Source: Porphyrobacter sp. HT-58-2 (lineage in GTDB: Bacteria; Pseudomonadota; Alphaproteobacteria; Sphingomonadales; Sphingomonadaceae). Taken from it: 64,000 nucleotides of DNA. A model generated the notes under the pieces. The model saw nothing but the letters and a program-made list of their open reading frames with translations. It was not told where the DNA came from and searched no databases. The position numbers and the translations under genes are program-made. Below are positions 17,817-26,930 of this stretch, piece after piece; position 1 is the stretch's first letter, and every line of letters begins with the position of its first letter. The stretch covers positions 62,001-126,000 of the forward strand of contig NZ_CP022600.1 in the NCBI RefSeq assembly GCF_002952215.1, written 5' to 3'.

Positions 17817-18840
17817 ACTCCGCCCGATCCTTGCCGCTTTGCTGCTGGCGGCAACCCCTGCGGCAGCACAGGAGAGCGAGATGTTGATTATCGCGCACCG
17901 CGGCGCGAGCGCCGAACGGCCCGAGCACACGCTCGCATCCTACGAGCGCGCGATCGATCAGGGCGCGGATTACATCGAGCCCGATCTGGTCGCCACGAAA
18001 GACCTCGTGCTGGTCTCGCGACACGAGAATGAACTGTCCGGCACAACCGATGTCGCCACCCGCGAGGAATTCGAAGACAGGCGGCGCGAAAAGACCATCG
18101 ACGGTCAGCGGGTCGCGGGCTGGTTCGCGGAGGACTTCACCTTGGCCGAACTGCGGACGTTGCGGGCGAAAGAGCGCATCCCCTCACTGCGCCCCACCAA
18201 TGCGCGGTTTGACGGGCTGTATCAGGTGCCGACCCTCGCCGAGATCGTGAAGCTGGTGCGTGCCAAGGAAGCCGCGACAGGAAGGCGCATCGGGCTTTAC
18301 CCGGAGCTCAAGCACCCGGAGTTTCTGCTTCAGGATGCTGGGATCGACATGGTCGACCTCTTGCTGCGCGAGTTTCGTCAGCTCGGAATCACACCGGATG
18401 ATCCCGTGTTTATCCAGAGCTTCGAAGTCGGCCCGCTCCAGCGCCTCAAGACACGCGGTGGCGGGTTCCGGCTGGTGCAGCTGATCGCGCCTATCGGCGG
18501 GCCGGCGGATGAACCAGCGATGCGCTATGCCGAAATGGTGACGCCCACGGGGCTGGCCGAGGTGGCGAAATATGCCGACGTGGTGGGGGCGCACATCGCC
18601 CTCATCCTTGCCCCCGATGGCACGCTGACCCCGCTGGTTGCCGATGCGAAGGCGGCAGGGCTGGCAGTGCATGCATGGACGGTACGGCCGGAGAACGAGT
18701 TTCTGCCGCCGATGCTGCGAACGGGCGAAGATCCCAAGGGCAAGGGCTGCGGCGATGTGAGGCTGGCGGAACTGCTCAAGGCGGCAGGGGTTGCAGGGGT
18801 GTTCACCGACGGGCCGCTGAAGCTCCGGAGCTGCCCTTAG
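17809..18840 (+). CDS. glpQ: periplasmic glycerophosphodiester phosphodiesterase
   Basis: 343 aa. The signal peptide (LRPILAALLLAATPAAAQ) is followed by the GDPD signature IAHRGASAERPEHTLASYE with catalytic His and Arg, ADYIEPDLVATKD (Glu-x-Asp, metal), LVSRHENE (second His) and IGLYPELKHPEF. It hydrolyses glycerophosphodiesters to sn-glycerol-3-phosphate and an alcohol. The start overlaps nadR, so it belongs to the same transcript; the link to NAD salvage is not obvious. Its stop overlaps ubiG, which is convergent. Confidence 0.92.
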   Translation: MLKLRPILAALLLAATPAAAQESEMLIIAHRGASAERPEHTLASYERAIDQGADYIEPDLVATKDLVLVSRHENELSGTTDVATREEFEDRRREKTIDGQRVAGWFAEDFTLAELRTLRAKERIPSLRPTNARFDGLYQVPTLAEIVKLVRAKEAATGRRIGLYPELKHPEFLLQDAGIDMVDLLLREFRQLGITPDDPVFIQSFEVGPLQRLKTRGGGFRLVQLIAPIGGPADEPAMRYAEMVTPTGLAEVAKYADVVGAHIALILAPDGTLTPLVADAKAAGLAVHAWTVRPENEFLPPMLRTGEDPKGKGCGDVRLAELLKAAGVAGVFTDGPLKLRSCP

Positions 18841-19577
18841 GCCAGCCGCGCCGACAGAATATAGTTCAGCGCCATGTCGTCCGACAGGTGCAGCCCTTTG
18901 CCCGGCCGCCATGCGATGCCGCGCTTGGCCGTCACGGTCAGGCCGACCTCGGTCAGCAAGCCTTCCAGCTCTTCGGGGGTGATGAAGTCCTCCCAATGGT
19001 GTGTGCCCTTGGGGACATAGCCCACCGCCTCCGCCGCGCCGACCAGCAGCACGCGCGAGGCTGCCGTGCGGTTGGGGGTGGACATGACCAGCAGGCCATC
19101 GGGGGCCAGCCGTGCCACGACATCGCGCAGAAACGCGGGCTTGTCCGCGACGTGCTCGATCACTTCGACGCTGGTGACGAGATCGAACTGGCCGATATCA
19201 AGCGCCCCGACTTCGCCCGCCATATAGCGGATATCAAGGCCCATGCCGTCCGCGTGCGCACTGGCAGCGGCGACATTCTCCGCCGCCGCGTCCACGCCCG
19301 TCACGGCTGCGCCCAGCCGCGCCAAAGGCTCGCACAGCAGCCCCGCCCCGCAGCCGATATCGAGCGCGCTCTTGCCCGCCAGCGGCCTGGCTGCGCGCGC
19401 CGCATTGGGCCAATGCGCGTCGATCGCGTCGCGGACAAAGGCCAATCGCACCGGGTTCACCTGATGCAAGCTGGCCATCGGCCCCTTGGGGTTCCACCAG
19501 TCGCGCGCAAGGCCTGCGAAGAAATCGGCTTCCTCGGGCCGGATAGTTACATTCGATACGTTTGCGTTTCCCATCAT
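18837..19577 (-). CDS. ubiG: ubiquinone biosynthesis O-methyltransferase UbiG
   Basis: 246 aa SAM-dependent methyltransferase that does both O-methylations of the ubiquinone ring. The N-terminal block ADFFAGLARDWWNPKGPMASLHQVNPVR is specific to UbiG. Motif I is ALDIGCGAGLL, and FITPEELEGLLTEVGL and RGIAWRP lie near the end. Either of two adjacent ATGs (19577 or 19574) may start it. It diverges from lysC. Confidence 0.95.
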   Translation of the reverse strand: MMGNANVSNVTIRPEEADFFAGLARDWWNPKGPMASLHQVNPVRLAFVRDAIDAHWPNAARAARPLAGKSALDIGCGAGLLCEPLARLGAAVTGVDAAAENVAAASAHADGMGLDIRYMAGEVGALDIGQFDLVTSVEVIEHVADKPAFLRDVVARLAPDGLLVMSTPNRTAASRVLLVGAAEAVGYVPKGTHHWEDFITPEELEGLLTEVGLTVTAKRGIAWRPGKGLHLSDDMALNYILSARLA

Positions 19578-19623
19578 CCCCCCTTAACAGCGCGCGCGAA
19601 CACTCACCAGCGGGAGCTTCCTC

Positions 19624-20895
19624 TTGGCGCGTATCGTGATGAAATTCGGCGGCACCTCGATGGCCGGGACGGAGCGCATCCGCCGTGTCGCCAATATTGT
19701 GCGCGCGCAGGCCGCCCGCGGCGATCAAGTCGCCGTGGTGGTCAGCGCCATGGCGGGCGAAACGGACAGGCTGGTGAACTTCTGCCGTGAAGCCAACCCG
19801 CTCTATGACCCGGCCGAATATGACGTGGTGGTGGCGAGCGGCGAACAGGTGACCAGCGGTCTCCTCGCGCTGACCTTGCAGGCGCTGGGCTGCAAGGCGC
19901 GCAGTTGGCTGGGCTGGCAGCTACCGATCCGGACGATCGAGGCTCACGCCAAGGCACGGATCGAATCTATCGACTCTGACGCTCTGATCGCATCACTCGA
20001 AGCAGGGGAGATTGCGGTGATCCCCGGCTTTCAGGGCCTGTCTGAAGCGGGCCGCGTGACCACTTTGGGCCGGGGTGGTTCCGATACCTCGGCGGTCGCC
20101 GTGGCCGCCGCGATCAAGGCGGATCGCTGCGACATCTACACCGATGTCGACGGTGTCTACACCACCGACCCGCGCATCGTCGCCAAGGCGAAGAAGCAGA
20201 AGGCGGTGACTTACGAGGAAATGCTCGAACTCGCCAGCGTCGGGGCCAAGGTGCTCCAGACCCGCTCGGTCGGCCTTGCCATGAAGGAAAAGGTGCGGGT
20301 GCAGGTATTGTCGAGCTTCATCGGCGAAGGCGCCCCGCCCGCCGATGATCTGCCCGGGACAATGATCGTCTCGGACGAGGAAATGGACGAATTGGTGGAG
20401 AAGGGCCTGATGGAACGCCAGCTTGTAACCGGCATCGCGCATGACAAGAACGAGGCCAAGGTGATCCTCACCCGCGTGCCTGACCGTCCGGGCGCGGTAG
20501 CCAACATCTTCGAGCCGCTCGCTGCGGCCTCGATCAATGTCGACATGATCATCCAGAACGTCGGCCGCGACAAGGGTGAGACCGACGTGACCTTCACCGT
20601 CCCCCAGGCTGACCTCGCCCGGGCCCAGGCACTGCTGGAGGATCGCCGCGACGCGATCGGCTTCAACCGCATCATCACCGACAGCAAGATTGCCAAGATC
20701 AGCGTTGTCGGCGTCGGCATGAAGAGCCACGCGGGCGTCGCTTCTTCAATGTTCCGCGCATTGTCCGACCGCGGCATCAACATTCAGGCAATCTCGACCA
20801 GCGAAATCAAGGTCAGCGTGATGATTGACGAGGACGAGACCGAACTCGCCGTACGCGTGCTGCACACGGCCTATGGGCTCGATGCGGTTAGCTGA
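19624..20895 (+). CDS. lysC: aspartate kinase
   Basis: 423 aa, first step of the lysine, threonine and methionine pathway. The N-terminus MARIVMKFGGTSMAG holds the kinase signature. TTLGRGGSDTSAVAVAAA is the aspartate and ATP region. Two ACT domains follow from about residue 265 (KVILTRVPDRPGAVANIFEP and ISVVGVGMKSHAGVASSMF), which mediate feedback inhibition. The start is TTG at 19624, preceded by an AG-rich stretch. It is alone on its strand. Confidence 0.95.
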   Translation: MARIVMKFGGTSMAGTERIRRVANIVRAQAARGDQVAVVVSAMAGETDRLVNFCREANPLYDPAEYDVVVASGEQVTSGLLALTLQALGCKARSWLGWQLPIRTIEAHAKARIESIDSDALIASLEAGEIAVIPGFQGLSEAGRVTTLGRGGSDTSAVAVAAAIKADRCDIYTDVDGVYTTDPRIVAKAKKQKAVTYEEMLELASVGAKVLQTRSVGLAMKEKVRVQVLSSFIGEGAPPADDLPGTMIVSDEEMDELVEKGLMERQLVTGIAHDKNEAKVILTRVPDRPGAVANIFEPLAAASINVDMIIQNVGRDKGETDVTFTVPQADLARAQALLEDRRDAIGFNRIITDSKIAKISVVGVGMKSHAGVASSMFRALSDRGINIQAISTSEIKVSVMIDEDETELAVRVLHTAYGLDAVS

Positions 20896-20999
20896 CGGGT
20901 AGCCCGCTTCACCCGAATTAACCATTTCAGGTGAGGATGTCTTAACTTCTATGGCTGGACTGTGTGCGCTCTCTCATTGTGAGCGAAAGGGCGCACATC

Positions 21000-21689
21000 A
21001 TGGCCATCAAGGCCCATCTCGATCATGCCGTGGCTGCCGATGGTCAGCGCGCTGCACCGCGCCGCGCACTGCGGCTCGAAACCAGCGGCTTCGCCCCCGA
21101 TGCCGGTCCTGACGGGGACGAAGGCAATGTCACCATCCACAACATCTCTGCCGCCGGCCTGCTGATTGAAACCGCGTTGCCCCTGACGGAAGGCGAGCAG
21201 CTGGCGCTCGATCTGCCCGAGGCTGGCCCGGTAACGGCAATGGTGGTGTGGCGCAGCGAGCAGCTCTACGGCTGCGCTTTCGATCAGGAACTCGGCCCGG
21301 CAGCGCTGGCTGCCGCCCAGCTTCAGGGCTTTGCGCCGGGCGTGCCGGAGCGCCCCTCCGGCCTGCCTCAGCGTGTGCGTGGCACGGGCGAAGGGCTGGG
21401 ACCGCGGCTGAACCGGCTGCGGCGCGAGGCAGGCTTGACCCTGGCCGATGTCGCAGCGGCACTCAGTGTCAGCAAGCCGACAGTGTGGGCTTGGGAAAAA
21501 GGCAAGGCGCGCCCCCTGCCCGAACGGCTCGATGCAATTGCCGCGGCGCTCGGCGTGCCGCCGGCTGAACTGGTCGAGCCCGCCGGAGCTCCGAGCAATT
21601 CCGCCGAGGTGATCGAGGAGTGCCGCACGCGGATTGCCGAGGCCTGCGGCATTGCCCCTCAGGCGGTAAGGATCATGCTGGAGCTCTGA
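21000..21689 (+). CDS. PilZ domain and XRE-type helix-turn-helix fusion
   Basis: 229 aa from the ATG at 21000. The first half has RAAPRRALRLET (RxxxR-like) followed by VTIHNISAAGLLIET, which matches the PilZ c-di-GMP motif DxSxxG with Asn in place of Asp. Residues 125-190 hold an HTH_XRE domain: LNRLRREAGLTLADVAAALS and KPTVWAWEKGKARPLPERL. The combination suggests a transcription factor responsive to c-di-GMP, or a diverged PilZ that no longer binds it. It sits beside a GGDEF protein. Confidence 0.8.
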   Translation: MAIKAHLDHAVAADGQRAAPRRALRLETSGFAPDAGPDGDEGNVTIHNISAAGLLIETALPLTEGEQLALDLPEAGPVTAMVVWRSEQLYGCAFDQELGPAALAAAQLQGFAPGVPERPSGLPQRVRGTGEGLGPRLNRLRREAGLTLADVAAALSVSKPTVWAWEKGKARPLPERLDAIAAALGVPPAELVEPAGAPSNSAEVIEECRTRIAEACGIAPQAVRIMLEL

Positions 21690-21949
21690 GTTTCTCCGCA
21701 CCTAGACGTGGTTACGGATCGAGCCAAATACGTATTGGAATAAATGATCCTATAGAAAAATATGGTAAACGAAACCCGGAGGTGATTCGTTTTTTAGTCA
21801 AGTAAGTTTACTTAGTTAACAAATAACGGGGTATTCTTTCGGGAAGACAAAGGTTGTTTTGCTCCTGATAAGATATTTTTAGTTGCCAAGTAAATCTGAC
21901 TAAGAGCGAGTTGGCGAATCTTTCGTTGGACCGCTGGGGCACTGTCGGT
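21690..21949. other. AT-rich intergenic region with palindromes
   Basis: 260 bases that are much richer in A and T than the surrounding coding DNA, between the PilZ-HTH gene and the GGDEF gene. Palindromes visible are AAGTAAGTTTACTT (21800-21813; arms AAGTAA and TTACTT around GT) and AATACGTATT (21727-21736). This is the probable regulatory region of the GGDEF gene. No coding potential is evident. Confidence 0.5.
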
Positions 21950-22882
21950 ATGAAAATTGGTTTGAGCGAAGTCGAAGGCCGCGTCCTGCGCGGTCTGCTG
22001 GAAGAGACTTCGGGCGATATCGTCGTCAGGCTTGACCGGCACGGGTTCATTATCCACGCATCAGCCAATATTGCCGAATTGGGACTGGATCTCTCAGCGA
22101 CGCTCCTCCATCCCCACATCACCGATCTGGCGAAGCGCGATCATGCAGCTTTCCTTGGTGCACATGTTGCTGCAGCGCTGGCTGGGCAGTCACGGGACGG
22201 ATGGGTGGAATTCCCGGTTATCGCCTGTCCTGAACGCGACACCTGCCACGAGCCTGATTGCGAACGCTGGTATGCGCTCAGCCTGAAGCCGATGTGCGAC
22301 GCTGTGGGCGTGGCCGATGGCGCGCTGTGCCTGATGCGATCAGTGCAGCATCTGCGCAGTCTTGAAGGTGAACTGCACACCCGCGCGATCACCGATCCGC
22401 TGACCGGCCTTGCCAACCGGCAGGCGTTCTGTGCGAGCCTGCGACGGCACCTTGCGGGCGGCGGCGGACAAGTGGTCGCAGTCTTCGCGGTCGACGGGAT
22501 GCGCGCGCTCCTGCTGCGATATGGCCAGCGCACCGCGGACGAGGTGCTGTGGGGCTTTGCGAAGTTCCTCGAAACGATGGCCCAGACACTGACAACACCG
22601 GGCCATGAGGTCGCGCAGCTGGATGGCGAACGATTTGGGGTGCTGTTACCGGAAATGACCATGCGGGCGGCGCGCGAATGGGCCGAGGATGTGGTGACGA
22701 CTTTCGCGGGTCTTGCTGCCCCTGCTTCTGCCAAAGCCCCGCAACTGACCGCCAGCGCTGGCCTTGCGCGGGTGGAATGCACCGTCGACTGGACCTTGCG
22801 CGAGGCCGAATTAGGCTTGGTGCTCGCCCGCGCCGGCGGCGGCAAGCAGGTGGCGGTGGCGGGACACAGGCGGGCAGCGTAA
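21950..22882 (+). CDS. GGDEF-domain protein with variant active-site motif
   Basis: 310 aa from the ATG at 21950. The N-terminal PAS-like region (IVVRLDRHGFIIHASANIAELGL) includes four closely spaced Cys (ACPERDTCHEPDC and DAVGVADGALC). The C-terminal GGDEF domain begins ITDPLTGLANRQAF, and its signature loop reads DGERFGV instead of GGDEF. The altered motif makes diguanylate cyclase activity doubtful. It may bind c-di-GMP or GTP. A longer frame could begin with TTG at 21911. Cytoplasmic; no TM segments. Confidence 0.8.
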   Translation: MKIGLSEVEGRVLRGLLEETSGDIVVRLDRHGFIIHASANIAELGLDLSATLLHPHITDLAKRDHAAFLGAHVAAALAGQSRDGWVEFPVIACPERDTCHEPDCERWYALSLKPMCDAVGVADGALCLMRSVQHLRSLEGELHTRAITDPLTGLANRQAFCASLRRHLAGGGGQVVAVFAVDGMRALLLRYGQRTADEVLWGFAKFLETMAQTLTTPGHEVAQLDGERFGVLLPEMTMRAAREWAEDVVTTFAGLAAPASAKAPQLTASAGLARVECTVDWTLREAELGLVLARAGGGKQVAVAGHRRAA

Positions 22883-22917
22883 CTGGACTTGTGGCGCGGG
22901 GTGGCTAAACCGCCCCC

Positions 22918-24102
22918 ATGAGCCACATTGCCACCATCCTGCTGCTCGGTTCCGGAGAACTCGGCCGCGAATTCGTGATTGCCGCCAAGCGCCTCGGAGC
23001 GCGGGTGATCGCCTGCGATTCCTATGACGATGCGCCCGTGATGCAGGTGGCGGACGCCCGCGAGGTGTTCCCGATGCTCGATGGCGCGGCGCTGAGGGCG
23101 GCGGCGGAGAAGCACCGGCCTGATCTGATCGTCCCCGAGATCGAAGCGATCCGCACCGAGATGCTCGCCGATCTGGAAGCGGAAGGCTTCACCATCGTGC
23201 CTAGCGCCCGCGCGGCGCAACTGACCATGAACCGCGATGCGATCCGCGATCTGGCGGCGGGCGAGCTGGGGCTGGTGACCTCGCAATACGGCTATGCGAC
23301 AAGTTTCGCCGAGTGTGAGGCCATCGCCGCACGCATCGGCTATCCGCTGGTGATGAAGCCGGTGATGTCCTCCTCGGGCAAGGGCCAGAGCAAGGTCGAT
23401 ACGCCCGAAGCCTTGGAGGCTGCGTGGCAATATGCCGTCGCCAATATGCGCGGCGACCGGGCGCGGGTGATCTGCGAACAGTTCATCGCCTTCGACTATG
23501 AAATTACGCTGCTGACGATCTGGCACAAGGATGGCATCAGCTTCTGCCCGCCGATCGGCCACCGGCAGGAACGCGGCGATTACCGCGAAAGCTGGCAGCC
23601 CACCGCGATGAGCGCCGCCGCGCTGGCGAGCGCACAGGACATGGCCGCCAAGGTCGTCACCGCGCTGCAAGGCGGCGGGCGCGGCTGGGGGCTGTATGGC
23701 GTCGAGTTCTTTGTGAAGGGCGAGGCGGTGATCTTCTCCGAACTCTCGCCCCGCCCGCACGATACCGGGATGGTGACGCTCGCCAGCCAGAACCTCACCG
23801 AATTCGATCTCCACGCCCGCGCCATCCTCGGCCTGCCGGTGCCGGAGAGCATCGCTGCGCGCCCCGCAGCCTCGGCGGTGATCCTCGCCGACCGCGAGAG
23901 CGACGACTTCGCCTTCGCAGGGCTGGCTGACGCGCTGGCGCTGGGCGATACCGATGTGCGGATTTTCGGCAAGCCTGTCACCCGGCCATACCGCCGCATG
24001 GGCGTGGCGCTCGCCCGCGCAGGGGACGCGCCCGCCGCGGTCGATCTCGCCAAGCAGGCCGCCGCCGCCGTGCGGATTGTCTATTCTCCGACAACCGACT
24101 AA
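22918..24102 (+). CDS. purT: formate-dependent phosphoribosylglycinamide formyltransferase (GAR transformylase 2)
   Basis: 394 aa ATP-grasp enzyme that formylates GAR with formate and ATP in purine synthesis. LLLGSGELGREFVIAAKRLGA (N-terminal nucleotide fold), PVMSSSGKGQSKVD (ATP-grasp loop), GVEFFVKGEAVIFSELSPRPHDTGMVT and NLTEFDLHARAILGLP are all PurT signatures. The purU gene 1.4 kb downstream on the same strand makes formate from 10-formyl-THF, so the two could function together. Confidence 0.96.
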   Translation: MSHIATILLLGSGELGREFVIAAKRLGARVIACDSYDDAPVMQVADAREVFPMLDGAALRAAAEKHRPDLIVPEIEAIRTEMLADLEAEGFTIVPSARAAQLTMNRDAIRDLAAGELGLVTSQYGYATSFAECEAIAARIGYPLVMKPVMSSSGKGQSKVDTPEALEAAWQYAVANMRGDRARVICEQFIAFDYEITLLTIWHKDGISFCPPIGHRQERGDYRESWQPTAMSAAALASAQDMAAKVVTALQGGGRGWGLYGVEFFVKGEAVIFSELSPRPHDTGMVTLASQNLTEFDLHARAILGLPVPESIAARPAASAVILADRESDDFAFAGLADALALGDTDVRIFGKPVTRPYRRMGVALARAGDAPAAVDLAKQAAAAVRIVYSPTTD

Positions 24103-24113
24103 GCGCCGCCGCC

Positions 24114-25127
24114 ATGAGCACCTATCCCCACACCGCCGCCCTGATGAAGCGCGGCACCGACTTCCTCGGCTGCGAGACCGCGATCCTGTGCGGCGCGATG
24201 AGCTGGGTGAGCGAGCGTAACCTCGTCGCCGCCATCTCCAACGCGGGCGGGTTCGGTGTGATCGCCTGCGGGGCGATGACGCCGGAACTGCTCGACACCG
24301 AAATCGCCGCTACCAGGGCGCTGACCTCCAAGCCCTTCGGCGTGAACCTCATCACCATGCACCCCGCGCTGTTCGATCTGATCGCCGTGTGCCGCAAGCA
24401 TGGCGTCACCCATGTGGTGCTGGCGGGCGGCATCCCGCCCAAGGGTTCGGTCGAGGCGATCAAGGCTGACGAGAGCGGGATCAAGGTGATCTGCTTTGCC
24501 CCCACCCTTGCCCTCGCCAAGAAGCTGCTGCGCTCGGGCGCGGATGCGCTGGTGATCGAGGGCATGGAAGCGGGCGGGCATATCGGCCCGGTCTCCACCT
24601 CGGTGCTGGCACAGGAAATCCTGCCAGCGCTGGCCGAAGAACACCTGATCTTCGTTGCCGGCGGCATCGGCCGCGGCGAGGCGATTGCGAGCTACCTTGA
24701 GATGGGCGCGGCTGGTGTGCAGCTCGGCACCCGTTTCGCCTGCGCGACCGAGAGCATCGCTCACCCCGATTTCAAGAAGGCCTTCTTCCGCGCCTCGGCC
24801 CGCGAGGCGATTGCCAGCGTGCAGGTCGATCCGCGCCTGCCGGTGATCCCGGTGCGCGCCCTGAAGAACAAGGGCACCGAGGAATTCACCGCCAAGCAGC
24901 GCGAAGTCGCCGCCCTGCTCGACGCGGGCGAGGTCGACATGGGCGAGGCGCAGCTCCAGATCGAGCACTTCTGGGCCGGTGCCCTGCGCCGCGCGGTGAT
25001 CGAGGGCGATGTCGAGAATGGTTCTGTCATGGCCGGGCAGTCGGTCGGCATGGTGACCAAGGAAGAACCCGCCGCCGATATCATTGCCGAACTGATGAGC
25101 CAATGCGAGGCGGCGTTGGCACGCTAG
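24114..25127 (+). CDS. nitronate monooxygenase-family FMN enzyme
   Basis: 337 aa TIM-barrel flavoprotein of the 2-nitropropane dioxygenase / FabK-like family. Evidence includes MSWVSERNLVAAISNAGGFG (N-terminal FMN site), ALVIEGMEAGGHIGPVSTSV (catalytic His region) and GGIGRGEAIASYLEMGAAGVQ (phosphate binding). It may oxidise alkyl nitronates or another substrate. It lies 11 bases after purT, suggesting cotranscription. Confidence 0.85.
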   Translation: MSTYPHTAALMKRGTDFLGCETAILCGAMSWVSERNLVAAISNAGGFGVIACGAMTPELLDTEIAATRALTSKPFGVNLITMHPALFDLIAVCRKHGVTHVVLAGGIPPKGSVEAIKADESGIKVICFAPTLALAKKLLRSGADALVIEGMEAGGHIGPVSTSVLAQEILPALAEEHLIFVAGGIGRGEAIASYLEMGAAGVQLGTRFACATESIAHPDFKKAFFRASAREAIASVQVDPRLPVIPVRALKNKGTEEFTAKQREVAALLDAGEVDMGEAQLQIEHFWAGALRRAVIEGDVENGSVMAGQSVGMVTKEEPAADIIAELMSQCEAALAR

Positions 25128-25128
25128 A

Positions 25129-25536
25129 GTGGAAGAGCCGCCCTACCTCATCCACACCAATCGCGAATTGGGGCTGATGCTGGCTGGGCGAAAGCCGCTT
25201 GCTCATTTCGTGGAGGGCGAGGGCTTCTGGCCGGATTGCGTGCTGCGATACTTCAGGATGTTCGACCGCCACGTCGCGGCGGGCCGCATCATTCGCGCTG
25301 ACCGCTTTCGACCGAACATCCGGCCGGACAGCAAGGTTGCCCGTTGGCACCACGTCTTCTTCGCCTTGCCGGGCGAGCAGCACCGCATCGAGGCGATGTG
25401 GGAGCTGAAGAACTCGGACGGGCCATGGACCGACGAGCACGAGCGCCGTGAAGGCCTTCTTTACGGCTACACGCCAGAGCAATGCGACTGGTGGATTGCG
25501 CAATGCCAGCGGTTTCGCGAAGAAGGTAAGCAATGA
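25129..25536 (+). CDS. hypothetical protein
   Basis: 135 aa from the GTG at 25129, one base after the flavoprotein stop. It is rich in Trp and acidic residues (GYTPEQCDWWIAQCQRF, DGPWTDEHERREGLLYG). Its stop overlaps the purU start as ATGA, so it is certainly on the purT-to-purU transcript. No signal or membrane segment is visible. The family is not recognised. Confidence 0.75.
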   Translation: MEEPPYLIHTNRELGLMLAGRKPLAHFVEGEGFWPDCVLRYFRMFDRHVAAGRIIRADRFRPNIRPDSKVARWHHVFFALPGEQHRIEAMWELKNSDGPWTDEHERREGLLYGYTPEQCDWWIAQCQRFREEGKQ

Positions 25537-26399
25537 CCCAACCCCTCATCCTCACGCTCGCCTGCCCTGACCGGCCCGGCATCACCGCGCGGGTGACCGG
25601 CTTCCTGTTCGAGCGCGGATGCAACATCCTCGATGCGCAGCAGTTCAACGACCGGGCGGGCAACGGCGGCGGCGACCGCTTTTTCATGCGGGTGGTGTTT
25701 GACCCCGACGGCTCGACCGCAGAGGGCCTGCGCGCCGATTTCGCCGCGCTGGCGGGCGAATATTCGATGGAGTGGAAGATGGCGAGCGAGGATCGCCCGC
25801 GCCGCACCATCATCATGGTCAGCAAGTTCGATCACTGTCTGGTCGATCTGCTCTATCGCTGCCGCACAGGCGAATTGCCTATCGACATTGTCGCGATCGT
25901 CTCCAACCACCCGCGCGAGGCCGCGATCCGGGTGGATATCGGCGACATTGCCTTCCACCACATCCCCGTCACGCCCGACACCAAGCCCGCCGCCGAAGCG
26001 CAGTTCCGCGCCCTGGCCGATGAGACCGGCGCCGAGCTGGTGGTGCTGGCGCGCTACATGCAGGTCTTCTCGGACGAGCAATCGGCCCATTTCGCCGGAC
26101 GCGCCATCAACATCCACCACTCCTTCCTGCCTGGCTTCAAGGGCGCGCGGCCGTACCATCAGGCCCACGCGCGCGGGGTGAAGATCATCGGCGCGACGGC
26201 ACACTTCGTCACCGCCGATCTCGATGAAGGCCCGATCATCCATCAGGATGTCGAGCGCATCACCCATGCCGATTCCCCTGAGGATCTCGTGCGCAAGGGA
26301 CGCGATATCGAACGCCGCGTGCTGGCCGATGCGGTGCGGCTGTTCGCACAGGAGCGCGTGCTGATGAACGGGAACCGGACGGTGGTGTTCAGGGGCTAG
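25533..26399 (+). CDS. purU: formyltetrahydrofolate deformylase
   Basis: 288 aa. The N-terminal ACT domain (LILTLACPDRPGITARVTGF) is followed by a formyltransferase fold, with the catalytic triad seen as N and H in INIHHSFLPGFKGARPYHQA and D in TADLDEGPIIHQD. It hydrolyses 10-formyl-THF to THF and formate, supplying formate for PurT and balancing folate pools. Start overlaps the preceding ORF as ATGA. Confidence 0.96.
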   Translation: MTQPLILTLACPDRPGITARVTGFLFERGCNILDAQQFNDRAGNGGGDRFFMRVVFDPDGSTAEGLRADFAALAGEYSMEWKMASEDRPRRTIIMVSKFDHCLVDLLYRCRTGELPIDIVAIVSNHPREAAIRVDIGDIAFHHIPVTPDTKPAAEAQFRALADETGAELVVLARYMQVFSDEQSAHFAGRAINIHHSFLPGFKGARPYHQAHARGVKIIGATAHFVTADLDEGPIIHQDVERITHADSPEDLVRKGRDIERRVLADAVRLFAQERVLMNGNRTVVFRG

Positions 26400-26809
26400 C
26401 GCACACCGCGCAACATGATGTTGGGCTGCGGCATGCAGGGCCGCCCGTTCTGCACCGCATCAAAGGCGGCAGCATAACCTGGGAAGCTGCCGTCACTATT
26501 GACCGTATAGCTGAACCCGCGCCCCCCATTGGCCCAGGTCGGGCAAGGCGTGGAACCCCAGGTGTTATAGACCGGCGCACCGTTGAAACGGTTCTGCTGA
26601 TTCTGGAAGCGGGCGATCTGCGCGCGCTTCCTTTCGAGGCACACGCTGTCAAGCCCGCGATTGCGCCCATCCCGATCATAGACCGTACACTGGGCAAAAT
26701 CGCCGCTCGACAAGGCCTGTGCGGCAGCAGGCGCAGCGGGCAGAGCGAAGGCCGCGAAGGCAGCGGCAAGCGGTGCGGCGGCGGAGAAAAGCAGAGGTCT
26801 GTGGTGCAT
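26396..26809 (-). CDS. exported hypothetical protein
   Basis: 137 aa from the ATG at 26809. The signal peptide (LLFSAAAPLAAAFAAFALPAA) ends at an AAAQA cleavage site. The mature protein has four Cys (AQCTVYD, SVCLERK, STPCPTW, GRPCMPQ) spaced for two disulfides. It converges on purU with a four-base overlap. Periplasmic or secreted; no family recognised. Confidence 0.7.
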   Translation of the reverse strand: MHHRPLLFSAAAPLAAAFAAFALPAAPAAAQALSSGDFAQCTVYDRDGRNRGLDSVCLERKRAQIARFQNQQNRFNGAPVYNTWGSTPCPTWANGGRGFSYTVNSDGSFPGYAAAFDAVQNGRPCMPQPNIMLRGVR

Positions 26810-26930
26810 GGCGTATCCCCTCATGGCTGGCATGGAGAATGTGCCGGATCGGCCTTGCCCGCTCGCTGAACGAGGCAGTCAGGATTTAGCAAGCTTTGGC
26901 CAGGTTTTTCTGAACAAAGCTGGCAGCAGG

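Noticed and set aside
22141..23814. Long minus-strand frame opposite the GGDEF and purT genes
   Set aside because: Spans two well-supported plus-strand genes and has an Arg/His-rich shadow composition.
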